Positions 5,525 through 6,663 of a stretch of DNA of 6,663 nt are shown one piece after another. Position numbers and translations under genes: made by a program. The stretch covers positions 1 through 6,663 of the forward strand of contig JAUWDC010000066.1 in assembly GCA_030608985.1 (NCBI GenBank), written 5' to 3'. Numbering within the stretch: the first letter of the stretch is position 1; each line of letters begins with the position of its first letter. Source of the stretch: Desulfobia sp. (GTDB lineage Bacteria > Desulfobacterota > Desulfobulbia > Desulfobulbales > SURF-16). Under the pieces are notes generated by a model, which ran no database searches, had not been told where the DNA came from, and saw only the letters and a list, made by a program, of their open reading frames with translations.

Positions 5525-6439
5525 ATGAATTATCTCCTGAAGTTCTATAAAAGAATGAGATTTGTATATCTGGTTGCGGATTGCTGCCCCATGGTGAACT
5601 CCCTTAAAATATTTGCCGGCGTGGTTTTTAATTCCTGCCAGGCCCCAGTCAGTATTACAATTGGCGGCAATAAGATCAAGGTGTCTCTTGAGGGCGATAA
5701 GTCTGAAATTAAGGTCTGGTTCAGGGTTGTCCGGCCTGAAAATCCATGGTTGTCCCATGGCGGCTCTTCCGATCATCACGCCATCACAGCCGGTTTCTTC
5801 CATCATTTTTCGTCCGTCACGGTATGAAGTAATATCTCCATTACCGATGACTGGAATCGAAACAGCATTTTTTACAGAAGCAATAACCCTCCAATCAGCT
5901 TTTCCGGAAAATCCGTCACTCCAGGTACGCCCATGGATTGTAATGGCATCTGCTCCATTATCTTCAGCCATTTTTGCGAATGTCGGCGCGTTGATAGATT
6001 TGTGCGTCCACCCCGATCTTATTTTAATTGTAACGGGTTTTTTACCATTCTCCCGAACCTGGCGAATGATATCTGCTGCCAGGTCTGGAGTCTTCATCAA
6101 AGCCGAGCCAGCCCCCTTTTTAGTAACCTTTCTTACGGGGCATCCCATGTTTATGTCTATGAAGTCAATCGGCATGTCGGAAAGGAATGCCGCGGCATCT
6201 CCCATAACATCGGGTTCGCTGCCAAAAAGCTGGATAGCGATGGGTCGCTCTTCAGGAACTGACTGGATCATATCAATGGTTTTCTGCTGTCGATAGGAAA
6301 GGCCGTGGCAGCTGATCATTTCCGAGTACACCAGGCCTGCGCCATACTCTTTGCATAACAGGCGAAAGGGCAGGTCAGTGTATCCGGCGAGCGGAGCTAA
6401 AACAAAAGGATTTTCAATGGTTATGGAGTCAATTTTCAT
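5501..6439 (-). CDS. dusB: tRNA-dihydrouridine synthase DusB
   Basis: A 312-residue flavoenzyme of the Dus family that reduces uridines in the tRNA D-loop to dihydrouridine using FMN and NADPH. The N-terminal TIM barrel starts with VLAPLAGYTDLPFR (13-26), an FMN-site segment. Catalytic Cys100 lies in NMGCPVRKV. Further family features are K139 in KIRSG, H169-GRT, GFSGKADW (176-183), IGNGD (198-202) and GRAAMGQPW (224-232). A smaller helical C-terminal domain follows. Length and motifs match DusB (TIGR00737/NifR3 type) rather than DusA or DusC. The ATG at 6439 gives the normal N-terminus (MKIDSITIENPFVLAP) but lacks an obvious Shine-Dalgarno sequence. The protein ends in TLLPPSS, encoded by a C-rich stretch that also forms the terminator loop. 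Nothing ties it functionally to the ATPase operon, which has its own promoter. Confidence 0.96.
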   Translation of the reverse strand: MKIDSITIENPFVLAPLAGYTDLPFRLLCKEYGAGLVYSEMISCHGLSYRQQKTIDMIQSVPEERPIAIQLFGSEPDVMGDAAAFLSDMPIDFIDINMGCPVRKVTKKGAGSALMKTPDLAADIIRQVRENGKKPVTIKIRSGWTHKSINAPTFAKMAEDNGADAITIHGRTWSDGFSGKADWRVIASVKNAVSIPVIGNGDITSYRDGRKMMEETGCDGVMIGRAAMGQPWIFRPDNPEPDLNFRLIALKRHLDLIAANCNTDWGLAGIKNHAGKYFKGVHHGAAIRNQIYKSHSFIELQEIIHTLLPPSS

Positions 6440-6530
6440 ATAGGTTTTGAACTAATTTTTATGCTGGAGAGTTGGGGCTGAACATAGTATGATTGCCAGC
6501 GTTTTAAGGACTTAATTATCTCACCTGGTT

Positions 6531-6546
6531 CGCAGAGGCGCAGAGC
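6531..6546. repeat. Tandem octamer CGCAGAGG / CGCAGAGC
   Basis: Two adjacent 8-base units (6531-6538 and 6539-6546) differ at their last base and are followed by CG and a run of seven A. The motif resembles a low-complexity intergenic sequence (CTCTGCGCCTCTGCG on the other strand) that I recall from many unrelated bacterial genomes. CGCAGA in either copy can pair with TCTGCG at 6570-6575, inside the neighbouring hairpin. Confidence 0.6.
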
Positions 6547-6557
6547 GAAAAAAATGT

Positions 6558-6589
6558 TGCTTTTCGAGTTCTGCGAGAAGCATTTTTTT
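6558..6589 (+). terminator. Terminator-like hairpin just upstream of a plus-strand gene
   Basis: On the plus strand TGCTTTTCG (6558-6566) pairs with CGAGAAGCA (6574-6582) as a 9-base stem with one G-U pair and a 7-base loop, followed at once by seven T (6583-6589). On the minus strand the same stem has one A-C mismatch and the T-run comes 3 bases after it, so it would be weaker there. It stands between divergent genes, 25 bases before the ATG at 6615, where an ordinary end-of-gene terminator is not expected. An attenuator is one explanation. Confidence 0.55.
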
Positions 6590-6614
6590 AATAGAATACT
6601 ATTGGAGCCATGCC

Positions 6615-6663
6615 ATGACATTACAATTAAACCCAAATAACGATCAGCTGTCTACAGAAGAAA
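6615..6663 (+). CDS. Start of an unidentified plus-strand gene (partial)
   Basis: ATG at 6615 opens a frame of 16 codons, MTLQLNPNNDQLSTEE, that reaches the right edge without a stop. GGAG at 6604-6607 lies 7 bases before it, a good Shine-Dalgarno position. The other ATG, at 6610, stops after two codons. The fragment is hydrophilic, with no signal peptide visible so far, and too short to assign to any family. It is divergent from dusB and follows the terminator-like hairpin at 6558-6589. Confidence 0.5.
   Translation, partial: MTLQLNPNNDQLSTEE

Noticed and set aside
5525..6296. Plus-strand frames of 100, 227 and 109 codons opposite dusB.
   Set aside because: dusB motifs explain this stretch completely; the opposite-strand translations are Ser/Pro/Ile-rich and family-less.
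6436..6636. 66-codon minus-strand frame ending in an ATGA overlap with the dusB start.
   Set aside because: It crosses the terminator-like hairpin, the CGCAGAG repeat and the start of the plus-strand gene. Its translation matches no family I know and resembles the spurious products of this repeat type, and it has no Shine-Dalgarno sequence.

Overview
This window looks like chromosomal DNA from a Gram-negative, mid-GC bacterium, most likely of the Desulfobacterota (former Deltaproteobacteria). That placement is an inference from the style of the PilS/PilR-like pair, the GspE/PilB ATPase and the HDOD protein; no rRNA or marker gene confirms it. It holds seven genes that I support: five on the minus strand, one small complete gene on the plus strand, and one plus-strand gene cut by the right edge. 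I see no tRNA, rRNA, CRISPR array, transposase or phage gene.

Left block (1-2054, minus strand, read right to left): a PilR-like sigma-54-dependent response regulator is followed after only 7 bases by the membrane-spanning start of a PilS-like sensor histidine kinase, which runs off the left edge. Upstream of pilR lie a run of degenerate 7-base repeats touching the start codon and a plausible extended -10 promoter. On the other side of this 206-base gap, a DUF2905 membrane protein (2261-2461) is read divergently. A near-match to a sigma-54 promoter sits directly before it.

Middle block (2516-5500, minus strand): a GspE/PilB-family assembly ATPase with an enlarged N-terminal MshEN-like region overlaps by 4 bases (GTGA) with a single-domain HDOD protein that keeps a full set of HD-type metal-ligand candidates. 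No pilin, pilC, pilT or secretin gene accompanies them. The 253 bases before the ATPase hold a good sigma-70-type promoter, a 10-base perfect palindrome and a 32-base imperfect inverted repeat.

Right block (5481-6663): dusB (tRNA-dihydrouridine synthase, minus strand) ends in a hairpin-plus-U-run terminator that begins inside its last codons. To its right is a short repeat-rich interval with a terminator-like hairpin and a competing alternative fold. It lies just before the start codon of a plus-strand gene of unknown function.

Taken together, the window is a surface-appendage and signalling neighbourhood: a pilus-type regulator pair and a pilus/secretion-type motor paired with a signalling-type HD-fold protein, next to housekeeping dusB. 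Most genes belong to well-known families. The parts most worth a second look are the ATPase-HDOD pair, the attenuator-like structure at 6531-6589, and the regulatory repeats between pilR and the DUF2905 gene.
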